A program made the translations under genes and the position numbers. Source: G963668605 sp963668605 (GTDB lineage Bacteria; Acidobacteriota; Terriglobia; Bryobacterales; Bryobacteraceae). Taken from it: 64,000 nt of DNA. Below are positions 8,724 to 16,775 of the stretch, piece after piece. Each line of letters opens with the position of its first letter. Within the stretch, counting starts at the first letter, position 1. The notes under the pieces are model-generated. The model had not been told where the DNA came from. It did not search any database and saw only the letters and a list, made by a program, of their open reading frames with translations. Location: contig OY764903.1 of the NCBI GenBank assembly GCA_963668605.1, positions 5,270,001-5,334,000 of the forward strand, read 5' to 3'.

Positions 8724-9272
8724 ATGCCTGAGCTTTCCCCTTTGCAGCAGTGGCTGGCGGTGGCGCGTGTGTTGCGTCCACGTGGAATTCACGGGGAAGT
8801 GGTAGCGGCAGCGCTGAGCAGCCGGCCAGAACGGTTCGCGGAATTGCAGACCGTCTATCTGTTCCGGGAGAGTGGTTCGCCGCCCCGGGATCCGATCGAG
8901 GTTGAAGAAGTTTGGGAGCACCGCGGCCAGTTGGTGTTCAAGTTTAGCGGCATCGATTCCAGGACCGAGGCTGAGAAGTTGCGCGGCGCTGAAATTTGCG
9001 TGCCGATGGCCGATCGTCCGGTTCTCGCCGCGGGCGAGTATTATCATTCGGACCTGATCGGCTGCCGGGTGTTCGAAAAGGCAACTGGAGCGGAAGTAGG
9101 AACGGTGACTGCGGTGAATGATTTCGGCGGACCGCCGTTGTTGGCGATTGCGACCGAAGATGGCGAGATTTTGCTTCCGATGGCGAAATCGATTTGTGTG
9201 GCCATCGACGTGGTGGAAAAGCGCATTGAGGCGGAACTGCCCGATGGGCTGAGAGAATTGAACCGCCGATGA
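8724..9272 (+). CDS. rimM: 16S rRNA processing protein RimM
   Basis: RimM is a 30S maturation factor that binds ribosomal protein uS19 and helps form the 16S head domain. The 182-residue product has the N-terminal RimM domain ([14 protein letters not shown] near residues 13-26) and a C-terminal PRC-barrel ([12 protein letters not shown] to [14 protein letters not shown]). It begins 12 bases after khpA. Its stop overlaps the trmD start by four bases, indicating translational coupling. Confidence 0.95.
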   Translation: MPELSPLQQWLAVARVLRPRGIHGEVVAAALSSRPERFAELQTVYLFRESGSPPRDPIEVEEVWEHRGQLVFKFSGIDSRTEAEKLRGAEICVPMADRPVLAAGEYYHSDLIGCRVFEKATGAEVGTVTAVNDFGGPPLLAIATEDGEILLPMAKSICVAIDVVEKRIEAELPDGLRELNRR

Positions 9273-9958
9273 TTTTTCATGTTCTGACGATCTTTCCCGA
9301 ATTTTTTCAGGGACCGTTCGAGCATGGAGTGGTGGGTCAGGCTGCGAAGGCGGGCCTCCTGGAGATTCGGATTCACAATCTCCGGGACTGGACGTTTGAC
9401 CGGCATAAGACTGTCGACGACCGGCCCTTTGGCGGCGGCGAAGGAATGCTGCTGAAGCCGGAGCCGCTGTTTCTGGCGGTAGAGTCGATCTGGCCGGAAC
9501 GCACGGCGGACCGGAAAGTGGTGCTGACGTCGGCGCAGGGACGGTTGTTTGACCAGTCCGCCGCCCGGCGCTACAGCGGGCAGCAGGAATTGTTGTTGAT
9601 TTGCGGCCGTTATGAGGGTGTGGACGAGCGGGTTGCCGAACACCTGGCCGACGAAGAGATTTCCATCGGCGACTACGTGCTGAGCGGCGGAGAGTTGGCC
9701 GCGGCCGTGGTGATCGATGCGGTGGCGCGGCTGCTGCCGGGCGTACTTGGCAACGAGGCGTCCAGCGTGCGGGAGTCGTTCAGCGATGAGTCGCTGCTCG
9801 ATTGCCCGCAATATACGCGGCCAGCGGAGTTCCGGGGCTGGAAGGCGCCGGAGACGCTGCTGAGCGGCCACCATGACGAGATTCGCAAGTGGCGGATGCG
9901 GGCGGCGCTCGAAAAAACGGCGCGCCAGCGGCCGGACCTTTTGAAGAACAAGAATTGA
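9269..9958 (+). CDS. trmD: tRNA (guanine-N1)-methyltransferase TrmD
   Basis: TrmD methylates G37 of tRNAs with G36-G37 using S-adenosylmethionine and so prevents +1 frameshifting. The 229-residue product begins [13 protein letters not shown] and shows the knot-fold cofactor-binding motifs [14 protein letters not shown] and [15 protein letters not shown]. The segment [16 protein letters not shown] is also typical. The start overlaps the rimM stop (ATGA). rplS follows after 51 bases. Confidence 0.97.
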   Translation: MIFHVLTIFPEFFQGPFEHGVVGQAAKAGLLEIRIHNLRDWTFDRHKTVDDRPFGGGEGMLLKPEPLFLAVESIWPERTADRKVVLTSAQGRLFDQSAARRYSGQQELLLICGRYEGVDERVAEHLADEEISIGDYVLSGGELAAAVVIDAVARLLPGVLGNEASSVRESFSDESLLDCPQYTRPAEFRGWKAPETLLSGHHDEIRKWRMRAALEKTARQRPDLLKNKN

Positions 9959-10009
9959 AAATCGCCGGCCGGCGAAGGCAGTTACGAGGCCGGCACGAAG
10001 GACAGTCGG

Positions 10010-10357
10010 ATGAACAACGCGTTGCTCACGAAAGTAATTAACAAGAATATGCGGCAGGACGTCCCGGAGTTTCGTTCGGGAGACACCATCCGCGTGCACG
10101 TCAAGATCAAGGAAGGTGACAAAGAGCGCCTGCAGGCGTTCGAAGGCACCGTCATCGCCCGCAACAACAGCGGCATGGGCGAAACCATCACCGTGCGCAA
10201 GGTCAGCTTCGGCCAGGGCGTCGAGAGGATCTTCCCGATCCACGGGCCGGTCATCGATCATATTGACGTAGTCCGCACCGGCAAGGTCCGCCGCGCCAAG
10301 CTGTACTATCTGCGCGAGCTCAAGGGCAAAGCCGCACGGCTGAAAGAACGCACGTAA
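10010..10357 (+). CDS. rplS: 50S ribosomal protein bL19
   Basis: Large-subunit protein bL19 (115 residues), which sits at the 30S-50S interface. Family signatures are [22 protein letters not shown], the FEGTVIA core, [19 protein letters not shown] and the basic C-terminus [25 protein letters not shown] 10010 fits the usual N-terminus. It is followed after 4 bases by rnhB, so the operon continues. Confidence 0.97.
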   Translation: MNNALLTKVINKNMRQDVPEFRSGDTIRVHVKIKEGDKERLQAFEGTVIARNNSGMGETITVRKVSFGQGVERIFPIHGPVIDHIDVVRTGKVRRAKLYYLRELKGKAARLKERT

Positions 10358-10361
10358 ACTC

Positions 10362-11039
10362 GTGTCTGGCCGGAAGCCCGCCGAGTTCCGTTGTCTCGGG
10401 TCTCTCGAACAGGAGGCTCGCGAGGCTGGCTACGAATTGGTGGCTGGTGTGGACGAAGCTGGACGTGGCTGTTTATTCGGACCGGTCTTTGCCGCTGCCG
10501 TGATTCTCAGTCCGGACTGTCCAGTGCGTGGACTCAACGATAGCAAACTACTTACGCCGGCACGGCGAGAGGAGTTGGCCGTGGCGATCCGCGAGCGGGC
10601 TCTGGCTTGGGCTGTTGCCGCGGCCGATCCCTATGAGATCGACCGTATCAACATCTATCAGGCTTCGCGGCTGGCCATGAAGCGTGCCGTGCTCCAACTG
10701 CGGCCGCAGGCGAACTTTTTGCTTGTCGATGCCGTCCCTATTGATGTGCCCATTCCGCAAAAGGCGATCATTCACGGCGACGCGCAATCGCACTGTATCG
10801 CGGCGGCATCTATCCTCGCCAAGACCGGGCGTGACCGCTGCATCGCCCGCTGGCATGATGTTTTCCCACAGTTTGGACTCAAACAACACAAGGGTTATGC
10901 CACAGCCGCGCACCGCGACGCACTGGCGCGCTTTGGCCCGACCACACTGCATCGCTTTTCATACGAACCGGTGCGAAGCGCCGCTCTGGCCCGGCAATTG
11001 ACCTCTTCTGGCAGCCTGGAATCGGGCCTATGGACTTAG
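10362..11039 (+). CDS. rnhB: Ribonuclease HII
   Basis: RNase HII cleaves the RNA strand of RNA-DNA hybrids and starts ribonucleotide excision repair. The 225-residue protein begins at a GTG at 10362. The metal-binding motif VDEAGRGCLFGPV lies at about residues 29-41, and the later catalytic acids are in LLVDAVPIDVP and in the IHGDAQSHCIAAASILAKTGRD segment. The C-terminus overlaps the next gene by 10 bases. Linkage to rplS and trmD is frequent in bacteria. Confidence 0.95.
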   Translation: MSGRKPAEFRCLGSLEQEAREAGYELVAGVDEAGRGCLFGPVFAAAVILSPDCPVRGLNDSKLLTPARREELAVAIRERALAWAVAAADPYEIDRINIYQASRLAMKRAVLQLRPQANFLLVDAVPIDVPIPQKAIIHGDAQSHCIAAASILAKTGRDRCIARWHDVFPQFGLKQHKGYATAAHRDALARFGPTTLHRFSYEPVRSAALARQLTSSGSLESGLWT

Positions 11040-11326
11040 AGCACGAAGGAGCGAGCCTCGAAACTCCGCAGCCGCGTTACCAGTGGTATCACAAAGTGTT
11101 CGCACTGCTGGTGGCGGCGATCGGCTTCGAGGTCGGTCTGTTCCTGATCATCTTCCCCTGGATGGAGCCATGGTCTAACAACTACTTCGCCACACTGATT
11201 CCGGAGTGGCGCAGATTCTGGGTGAGCCCGTACGTGCGCGGCGCGATCAGCGGGTTGGGAGTAGTGAACGTCGTAGTCGCTCTCTCGGAGGTCTTCCGGC
11301 TGCGAAGATTCTCCGTTTCCGGATAG
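11030..11326 (+). CDS. Small membrane protein of unknown function
   Basis: A 98-residue protein with two predicted membrane helices: KVFALLVAAIGFEVGLFLII (about residues 22-41) and ISGLGVVNVVVALSEVF (about 73-89). The first 20 residues are polar and the loop between helices is rich in aromatic residues. I do not recognise a named family. The start overlaps the end of rnhB by 10 bases and lepB follows 14 bases later, so it is embedded in the operon. The location suggests an envelope or secretion-related function, but that is inference. Confidence 0.75.
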   Translation: MDLEHEGASLETPQPRYQWYHKVFALLVAAIGFEVGLFLIIFPWMEPWSNNYFATLIPEWRRFWVSPYVRGAISGLGVVNVVVALSEVFRLRRFSVSG

Positions 11327-11340
11327 AATTGAGGCAATCG

Positions 11341-12144
11341 ATGGCAGAGATAACGAATTCGCAAATTTCAGTAGGGCCGGGGCAGGACGCCGTAAAGAAG
11401 CAGAAGGAACCACCTCGCGGCACGATCGCAGAATGGACTGTGACCATTCTGCTGCTGTTGTTCGGCACGACGACCCTCGTGCAGGCTTTCGTGATTCCGA
11501 CGGGCTCGATGGAAGACAACCTGCTGATCGGCGACCACCTGCTGGTGGACAAGTTGGCCTATGCACCCGCAGGCGCGGTGAGCAAGTACCTGCTGCCGTA
11601 CTCCGACGTGAAACGCGGCGACATTATCGTGTTCCGCTATCCCGTCGATATCCGCCAGACCTTCGTCAAGCGCGTCATCGGCGTTCCCGGCGACCGCATC
11701 CGCCTCGAGAACAAGAATGTGTTCGTCAACGGCAAGAAGCTCGACGAGCCCTACAAGATTCACAAGACCGAGTACATCGATTCCTACCGTGACAATTTCC
11801 CCGGCGAACCAAACACGCGCCTCTCGGATTCGGGCGTCGACATGCTTGCTAGCCACGTCGTGAATGGCGAAGTGGTCGTGCCCGATCACAGCTACTTCGC
11901 GATGGGCGACAATCGCGACTCGTCTCTCGACAGCCGCTATTGGGGCTTTGTGCCGCGCGAAAACATCATCGGCAAGCCGCTGATTATTTACTGGTCCTAC
12001 GATGCGCCGACAGAGCGCCTGGCGAGTCCCACGATCGGCCTGGACCACATTCTCGACCTGGCTCAGAATTTCTTCACGAAGACGCGCTGGAAGCGCACCT
12101 TCAATCTGATCCGCGGCTACCCGATCCAGGCCCCGGCGCGCTAA
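11341..12144 (+). CDS. lepB: Signal peptidase I
   Basis: LepB removes signal peptides from exported proteins at the outer face of the inner membrane. The 267-residue product has one N-terminal membrane segment (about residues 32-51), the catalytic Ser56 in IPTGSMEDN, the general-base Lys110 in FVKRVIGVPGDRI, and the box E sequence MGDNRDSSLDSRYWGFV. I chose ATG 11341 because it gives the normal short cytoplasmic N-terminus; a longer open frame overlaps the preceding gene. It closes the operon that begins with ffh. The large number of exported proteins in this window are its likely substrates. Confidence 0.95.
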   Translation: MAEITNSQISVGPGQDAVKKQKEPPRGTIAEWTVTILLLLFGTTTLVQAFVIPTGSMEDNLLIGDHLLVDKLAYAPAGAVSKYLLPYSDVKRGDIIVFRYPVDIRQTFVKRVIGVPGDRIRLENKNVFVNGKKLDEPYKIHKTEYIDSYRDNFPGEPNTRLSDSGVDMLASHVVNGEVVVPDHSYFAMGDNRDSSLDSRYWGFVPRENIIGKPLIIYWSYDAPTERLASPTIGLDHILDLAQNFFTKTRWKRTFNLIRGYPIQAPAR

Positions 12145-12185
12145 CGCCAAGCTCGGCGGGCTCCCCGAGGACTTGTGATATTTCC

Positions 12186-12298
12186 GCCTCCGGTCGCTAT
12201 CGCTTCCGGCACCGTTGGGTGTTGTGCCGGTGATGGCGTGATATGTTGAATTCCGCGGGATTCGCTCAACAGTGCCGGAAGCGATAGCGACCGGAGGC
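12186..12298. repeat. Perfect 27-bp inverted repeat, target of the intron
   Basis: Bases 12186-12212 and 12272-12298 are perfect reverse complements over 27 bp, separated by 59 bases. The structure lies downstream of lepB and could act as its terminator or as a mobile repeat. The group II intron begins at the very next base (12299). Confidence 0.85.
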
Positions 12299-12832
12299 GT
12301 GTGCCCAGCATGGGCAGAATCTAATTGGATGAAAGGAGCCAATCGGAGCCGATGAAGGCAACCGTAGCGAAACGCAAGGCGTAGCCGCGAGGCGAAGCCG
12401 AAAGAAGCGCGTAGCAAACTCTCGACCGTAGGGACACGAACTGGCAGTGAGGCCGGGTGCGGGCGGCAAGCTGGCGCCAAACAGCGAAGCCCAAAGATCA
12501 TCAAGACGCATCAGGTACAGCCAGTCGGCACGAGGGGACAGATTCTGCACCTTACCTGGGGAGATCTCTTGCATGAGAGTGGAGGAGAAGTCAGCAGAGG
12601 CCGTAGTAGCGAAGAAGCCGTTGTAATGACGGTGGAGCGAAGGGCCGAAGGACCAATGCATTGGAGCTAGAGGAGGAACTGGAGGCCGGCGCAATAAGCG
12701 AACTCGAATCGCGGGACGTCACAACTACGGTGGCGAGAGCCCGGGAGTGCTTTCGGATCAGGCGGTGCAGCCGCGGAAGTCTGAACGCGAGGAGACGATG
12801 CCGGAGCTCTGCGAACCTCTCGACGGAGAGCA

Positions 12833-14083
12833 ATGTACGAGACGTTAATGGAAACAGCCGTACGGGACGAGAACTACGCGCAAGCGCTGGCGGCGGTGAA
12901 ACGCAACCGGGGAGCGGCGGGTATCGATCGGATGACGACGGCGCAACTGGAATCGCATCTTCAGGCGAACTGGTGGATCCTCAAAGACAAACTTCTGAAG
13001 GGGACCTACGTTCCAAGTCCCGTGAGGCGTGTAGAGATACCGAAGCCAAGCGGGGGCACGCGGACACTGGGCATCCCGACGGTACAGGACCGGTTCATAC
13101 AGCAGTTGTTATTGCAAGTGCTGACACCGGTCTTCGATCCGCAATTCAGCGGGCACAGTTACGGATTCCGGCCGGGGCGCAGCGCACAGGACGCCGTGCG
13201 AGCCGCACAGCAATATGCGCAGGGAGGGAAGGACTGGGTGGTGGATCTAGACATCGCCAAGTTCTTCGACCACGTCAATCACGACATCCTGATAGGCCGG
13301 ATCGCGGAAGTGATCCGGGACAAACGGGTGTTGCAACTGATTGGGAAATACCTGCGGCGGGGAAGCATGGTGAACGGGGTGGTGACGAAAAGCGTGGAGG
13401 GAACGCCGCAAGGCGGACCGCTGTCTCCATTGCTGGCCAACATCTACCTGGACGCGCTCGATAAGGAACTGGAGCGGAGGCAGCACAGCTTCTGCCGCTA
13501 TGCCGATGACTGCAATATCTACGTAGGCAGTCAAGCGGCGGCGGAGCGAACGCTGGCTTCGATACAGGGCTGGATCGAGAAGCATCTGCGGTTGAAGGTG
13601 AATGCCGCCAAGAGCGGAACGGGGAGGGTTTGGGAACGTAAGTTCCTGGGCTTTCGACTGGACTGCAAGAAGCGGATCGGAATAGCACCGGAGAGTGTCG
13701 AACGATTCAAGGACCGGGTTCGCGAACTCTGGGATGCGCGGCGAAGTCGCAGCAGTAAACAACTGCGTGACGATTGGAACCGCTACGTGCGTGGCTGGTG
13801 GGGGTACTTCCGGCTGGTCGAAGCACGGACCCGGATTCGCGACCTGGAAAGCTGGGTTCGACGGCACATTCGGAAGTGTTTCTGGTTGCGATGGCACGAC
13901 ACGCGGGGACGACTGCGAAAGTTACGGCAGCTTGGCATCACGCGGGACCGGCACTTAGGCGTGGTCGGCAGCAGTCGCGGAGCATGGGCGATGGCGGTGC
14001 ATCCTGTAATCAACACCGCCATCAGCCACGCGAAACTGCGGAGATACGGCTTCTTGTTTCCAACCGATCTTGAGGCTCGTTAG
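12833..14083 (+). CDS. ltrA: Group II intron reverse transcriptase/maturase
   Basis: The intron-encoded protein helps the intron RNA fold and copies it into DNA at a new site. It has 416 residues. The reverse-transcriptase core shows IPTVQDRFIQQ (block 2), SYGFRPGRSAQDAV, DLDIAKFFDHV, EGTPQGGPLSPLLANI and the catalytic YADD at residues 223-226. The maturase X domain covers the segment with WNRYVRGWWGYF and RHIRKCFWLRWHD. There is no C-terminal HNH endonuclease domain, which fits class C introns. Reading frame and catalytic residues are intact, so the element may be active. Confidence 0.95.
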   Translation: MYETLMETAVRDENYAQALAAVKRNRGAAGIDRMTTAQLESHLQANWWILKDKLLKGTYVPSPVRRVEIPKPSGGTRTLGIPTVQDRFIQQLLLQVLTPVFDPQFSGHSYGFRPGRSAQDAVRAAQQYAQGGKDWVVDLDIAKFFDHVNHDILIGRIAEVIRDKRVLQLIGKYLRRGSMVNGVVTKSVEGTPQGGPLSPLLANIYLDALDKELERRQHSFCRYADDCNIYVGSQAAAERTLASIQGWIEKHLRLKVNAAKSGTGRVWERKFLGFRLDCKKRIGIAPESVERFKDRVRELWDARRSRSSKQLRDDWNRYVRGWWGYFRLVEARTRIRDLESWVRRHIRKCFWLRWHDTRGRLRKLRQLGITRDRHLGVVGSSRGAWAMAVHPVINTAISHAKLRRYGFLFPTDLEAR

Positions 14084-14098
14084 ATCGCCTTTGGTTCA

Positions 14099-14132
14099 AC
14101 CGCCGGATGCGGAAAACCGCACGTCCGGTGGT
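14099..14132 (+). ncRNA. Group II intron domain V
   Basis: A 34-base hairpin: 9-bp lower helix (14099-14107 with 14124-14132, one G-T pair), bulged CG at 14122-14123, 5-bp upper helix TGCGG/CCGCA and an AAAA loop. This is the catalytic core of group II introns. The triad is CGC. Confidence 0.85.
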
Positions 14133-14190
14133 GTGGGAGGGTGGCCGGGCGAAATCCCGGTCACTCCACCCGATGCCCATCCAGTTTCCG

Positions 14191-14961
14191 TTAACGGCCC
14201 ATCCACCCGCCGTCCACCGTTACGATGGAGCCATTGACGTAGTCGGAAGCTCGCGAAGCGAGATAGACCACGGTCCCCATAAAGTCGCCCGGATCGCCCC
14301 AACGGCCGGCCGGAATACGCGACAGAATGGCCGTATTGCGCGCTGAATCAGCACGCAACGCCGTCGTGTTATCTGTGCTGATGTAGCCGGGCGCGATCGC
14401 GTTGACCTGCACGCCCTTGCCGGCCCACTCATTCGCCAGCGCCTTGGTGAGTTGCCCGATGGCGCCTTTACTTGCGGCGTATCCCGGCACGAAGACGCCG
14501 CCCTGAAACGTCAGCAGTGAGGCCGTGAAGATGATCTTGCCCGTACCGCGTGCCAGCATCTGCTTGCCGAGTTCGCGACTCAGAATGAACTGCGTGTTCA
14601 GGTTCGTTTCGATGATCTCGTCCCAGTAATCGTCTGGATGCTCCGCGGCGGGAGCGCGCAGGATGGTGCCCGCGTTGTTCACCAGGATGTCGACGGCGGC
14701 ACACTCGGTGTGTACTTTCTTGAGGAACTCATAGACCGCGAGCCGGTCCGAGAAATCGCAGGAGAAAGCCTGGAAGCGGCGGCCGAGCGTTACGATTTCG
14801 CGCTCCACTTCGCTGCCGTGCTTCTCGAGCGTCTTGCTGACGCCGATGATGTCCGCGCCGGCTTCGGCGAGCGCCACGGCCATCGCTTTCCCTATTCCGC
14901 GCTTGCAGCCGGTCACTAGCGCGGTCTTGCCGTCTAATCGAAATAGGTCCAGAACGCTCAC
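14191..14961 (-). CDS. SDR-family dehydrogenase (gluconate 5-dehydrogenase / KduD type)
   Basis: A 256-residue classical short-chain dehydrogenase. The NAD(P)-binding motif TGCKRGIG lies at about residues 17-24, NNAG near 94, the catalytic Ser in TASLL, and the Tyr-x3-Lys pair in GYAASKGAIGQL. The C-terminal substrate loop IAPGYISTDNT and the closing IVTVDGGWMGR are most like 2-deoxy-D-gluconate 3-dehydrogenase and gluconate 5-dehydrogenase. It begins 13 bases after the zinc dehydrogenase gene and is surely in one operon with it. The pairing resembles idnD-idnO of L-idonate breakdown. Substrate is inferred, not shown. Confidence 0.85.
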   Translation of the reverse strand: MSVLDLFRLDGKTALVTGCKRGIGKAMAVALAEAGADIIGVSKTLEKHGSEVEREIVTLGRRFQAFSCDFSDRLAVYEFLKKVHTECAAVDILVNNAGTILRAPAAEHPDDYWDEIIETNLNTQFILSRELGKQMLARGTGKIIFTASLLTFQGGVFVPGYAASKGAIGQLTKALANEWAGKGVQVNAIAPGYISTDNTTALRADSARNTAILSRIPAGRWGDPGDFMGTVVYLASRASDYVNGSIVTVDGGWMGR

Positions 14962-14974
14962 GGTTACAATCTCC

Positions 14975-15997
14975 TTACTCGTTCGAGCACTGTATCAAAA
15001 TCTTCATGGCTTCGCCGCCGCTCTCCATCTGGCGAAAACCGGTTTCGAGTCCTTCGAGCGGAAGGACCGTGGTAATCAGGCGTTCCAGCGGAAGCTGCCC
15101 GGACGCCGCGAGGGCGATCGCCCGCTCGAAATCCTGCGCTTCGTACACACGCGCGCCGATCATTTTTAACTCACGCCAGAAGAACTTGAACAGATCCACC
15201 TTGGGCGCCTCAGAATAGATCGCGACTACCACGATGCGCCCGCGCGTGCGCGGCAGTTTCGTCATTATCTCAGCGCCAACGGCCGTGCCCGAAACCTCAA
15301 AGACTACGTCGGCGCCCGCGCCGCCGGTGTGCGCGGCGACGAACTCCACGAGATCGGTTTCGCGCGGGTTTATTGTCTCGAGTCCGAATTCACCGGCCAG
15401 CTTCAGACGGAACGGGTTGACTTCCGAGAGCAGTACTCGCGCTCCCGTCTGCTTGGCTACCAGCGCGACCAGCGCGCCAATCGGACCGCCACCCTGGACG
15501 ACAACATACTCGCCAGTCTGAACTTCGCCCAAGCGTACATCGTGGCAGGCCACGGCGAGCGGTTCGATCAGCGCTCCGAGGGCGAACGAGAGATGTTCCG
15601 GAAGGCGATGCAACGTGTGCGCCGGCACGGTCCACAATCCCTGCATCGCACCCGGCGTGTCGATGCCGATGAATTTCAGCTTCTGGCAAATGTGACTGTG
15701 GCCGGCCAGGCACGCGGGACACGCGCCGCAGAAATCGAGCGGTCTGACGGTCACGCGGTCGCCGATCGTCCAGCCTTCCACGCCGGCGCCGAGCGCTTCA
15801 ATCACGCCCGACATCTCGTGGCCGATCACTTGGGGCAATGTCACACGATGATCCATTTTGCCGTGGAAGATGTGCAGATCCGTTCCGCAAATTCCGCAAT
15901 GGGAAACCTGGATCTGCACCTCGCCCTCGCGCGGCGCCGCCGGCACGCAAGCGCCAACGCGGATCCGACCGGCGCCTTCATAAAACGCTGCTCGCAT
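14975..15997 (-). CDS. Zinc-dependent alcohol/polyol dehydrogenase
   Basis: A 340-residue medium-chain dehydrogenase that oxidises a sugar alcohol or sugar acid with NAD(P). Catalytic zinc ligands are in HCGICGTDLH and IGHEMSGV. The four structural-zinc cysteines are in CGACPACLAGHSHIC. The cofactor fold is marked by VVQGGGPIGALVA. I chose ATG 15997 (MRAAFYEG) because a good ribosome-binding site (GGGAGGATT) precedes it; a start 14 codons upstream has none. It resembles sorbitol, idonate and threonine dehydrogenases. The SDR gene follows in the same operon. Confidence 0.88.
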   Translation of the reverse strand: MRAAFYEGAGRIRVGACVPAAPREGEVQIQVSHCGICGTDLHIFHGKMDHRVTLPQVIGHEMSGVIEALGAGVEGWTIGDRVTVRPLDFCGACPACLAGHSHICQKLKFIGIDTPGAMQGLWTVPAHTLHRLPEHLSFALGALIEPLAVACHDVRLGEVQTGEYVVVQGGGPIGALVALVAKQTGARVLLSEVNPFRLKLAGEFGLETINPRETDLVEFVAAHTGGAGADVVFEVSGTAVGAEIMTKLPRTRGRIVVVAIYSEAPKVDLFKFFWRELKMIGARVYEAQDFERAIALAASGQLPLERLITTVLPLEGLETGFRQMESGGEAMKILIQCSNE

Positions 15998-16087
15998 GGA
16001 ATCCTCCCTGGACTCGAACTCTGGACCAGAAGCAAGCATATTACAGATTGGGTTAAAGGTTCGAGTTGAACTGCCGATACATCTGGT

Positions 16088-16717
16088 GTGGGCCGACTCG
16101 TCGTGATCTTTGCTCTGCTAGCCGTGGAGTCGCGAGCCGTCGACGGGGTGTCGCTGCAACAGGCCGCCATCGCGAAACAGCGCGCGGCGGCGCACGCTGC
16201 TTCGGTTGGTTCCATTGCGCTGCAACTCGCGTCCGTGCGTGCGCAGATGAAGACTGCGGGTACGCTGCGTGTCGCGGCGGAGCCGCTCCTTGCGCTCGCG
16301 GCTTGCGATCCGTTGCCGAAGGAGCACGCGGCGCGCCTGATCCGCGAGACGGCGGCGCGCAAGGGGCTAACGCCGGATCTGCTGCGAGCCGTGATCGGGC
16401 AGGAGTCGTCGTTCCGGCCGTGCGCCGTATCGCCCAAAGGCGCCATGGGGTTGATGCAACTGATGCCCGCAACGGCGCGCCAACTGGGAGTTCGCGATCC
16501 ATTCGATGCTAAGGAAAATGTCGAGGCAGGCTCGCGCCTGCTGAAGCAATTGCTCGAGCGATACGGCGACAGTGTTCCGCTCGCGCTTGGCGCCTACAAC
16601 GCCGGTCCCGGGCAGGTGGACCGCTACGGCGGGCTGCCGCCGTTCACGGAAACCGTTGATTACGTGACCGGGATCATGGAACGCCTTAGTCCCGCCAAAA
16701 ATCCCTTACAAGAGTGA
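16088..16717 (+). CDS. Lytic transglycosylase (SLT domain)
   Basis: A 209-residue periplasmic or envelope enzyme that cleaves peptidoglycan between MurNAc and GlcNAc. It starts at a GTG and has a short hydrophobic N-terminus that may be a signal peptide. The SLT fold is clear: catalytic Glu in VIGQESSFRPCAVSP (near residue 104), then GAMGLMQLMPATARQLG and LALGAYNAGPGQV. The first 90 residues form a helical, Ala-rich lead without a named domain. It is monocistronic as far as spacing shows. Confidence 0.9.
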   Translation: MGRLVVIFALLAVESRAVDGVSLQQAAIAKQRAAAHAASVGSIALQLASVRAQMKTAGTLRVAAEPLLALAACDPLPKEHAARLIRETAARKGLTPDLLRAVIGQESSFRPCAVSPKGAMGLMQLMPATARQLGVRDPFDAKENVEAGSRLLKQLLERYGDSVPLALGAYNAGPGQVDRYGGLPPFTETVDYVTGIMERLSPAKNPLQE

Positions 16718-16775
16718 CTAAACGTTTCCCCGTAATTGGCCGATAGAGAGACACGGGGACAAGTAGTGTCTCCGA

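Larger units (their letters stand above)
12299..14174 (+). mobile_element. Group II intron, bacterial class C type
   Basis: A self-splicing retroelement of about 1.88 kb. The 5' end is GTGTGCCC (consensus GTGYG) at 12299, and the 3' end ...CCCGAT gives the AY terminus at 14173-14174. The maturase gene sits in domain IV. Domain V is at 14099-14132 with a CGC catalytic triad, a TGCGG/CCGCA upper stem and a two-base CG bulge; CGC and insertion next to an inverted repeat are features of class C introns. Domain VI follows. Both flanks lie between lepB and the convergent SDR gene, so no coding gene is broken. Exact 3' boundary is inferred from the consensus. Confidence 0.85.

Noticed and set aside
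11368..12504. Minus-strand frame of 378 codons across lepB
   Set aside because: Shadow of lepB in high-GC DNA; lepB has the full catalytic pair and operon context.
12661..13464. Plus-strand frame overlapping the reverse transcriptase start
   Set aside because: It has no family match and conflicts with the intact RT frame that contains YADD.
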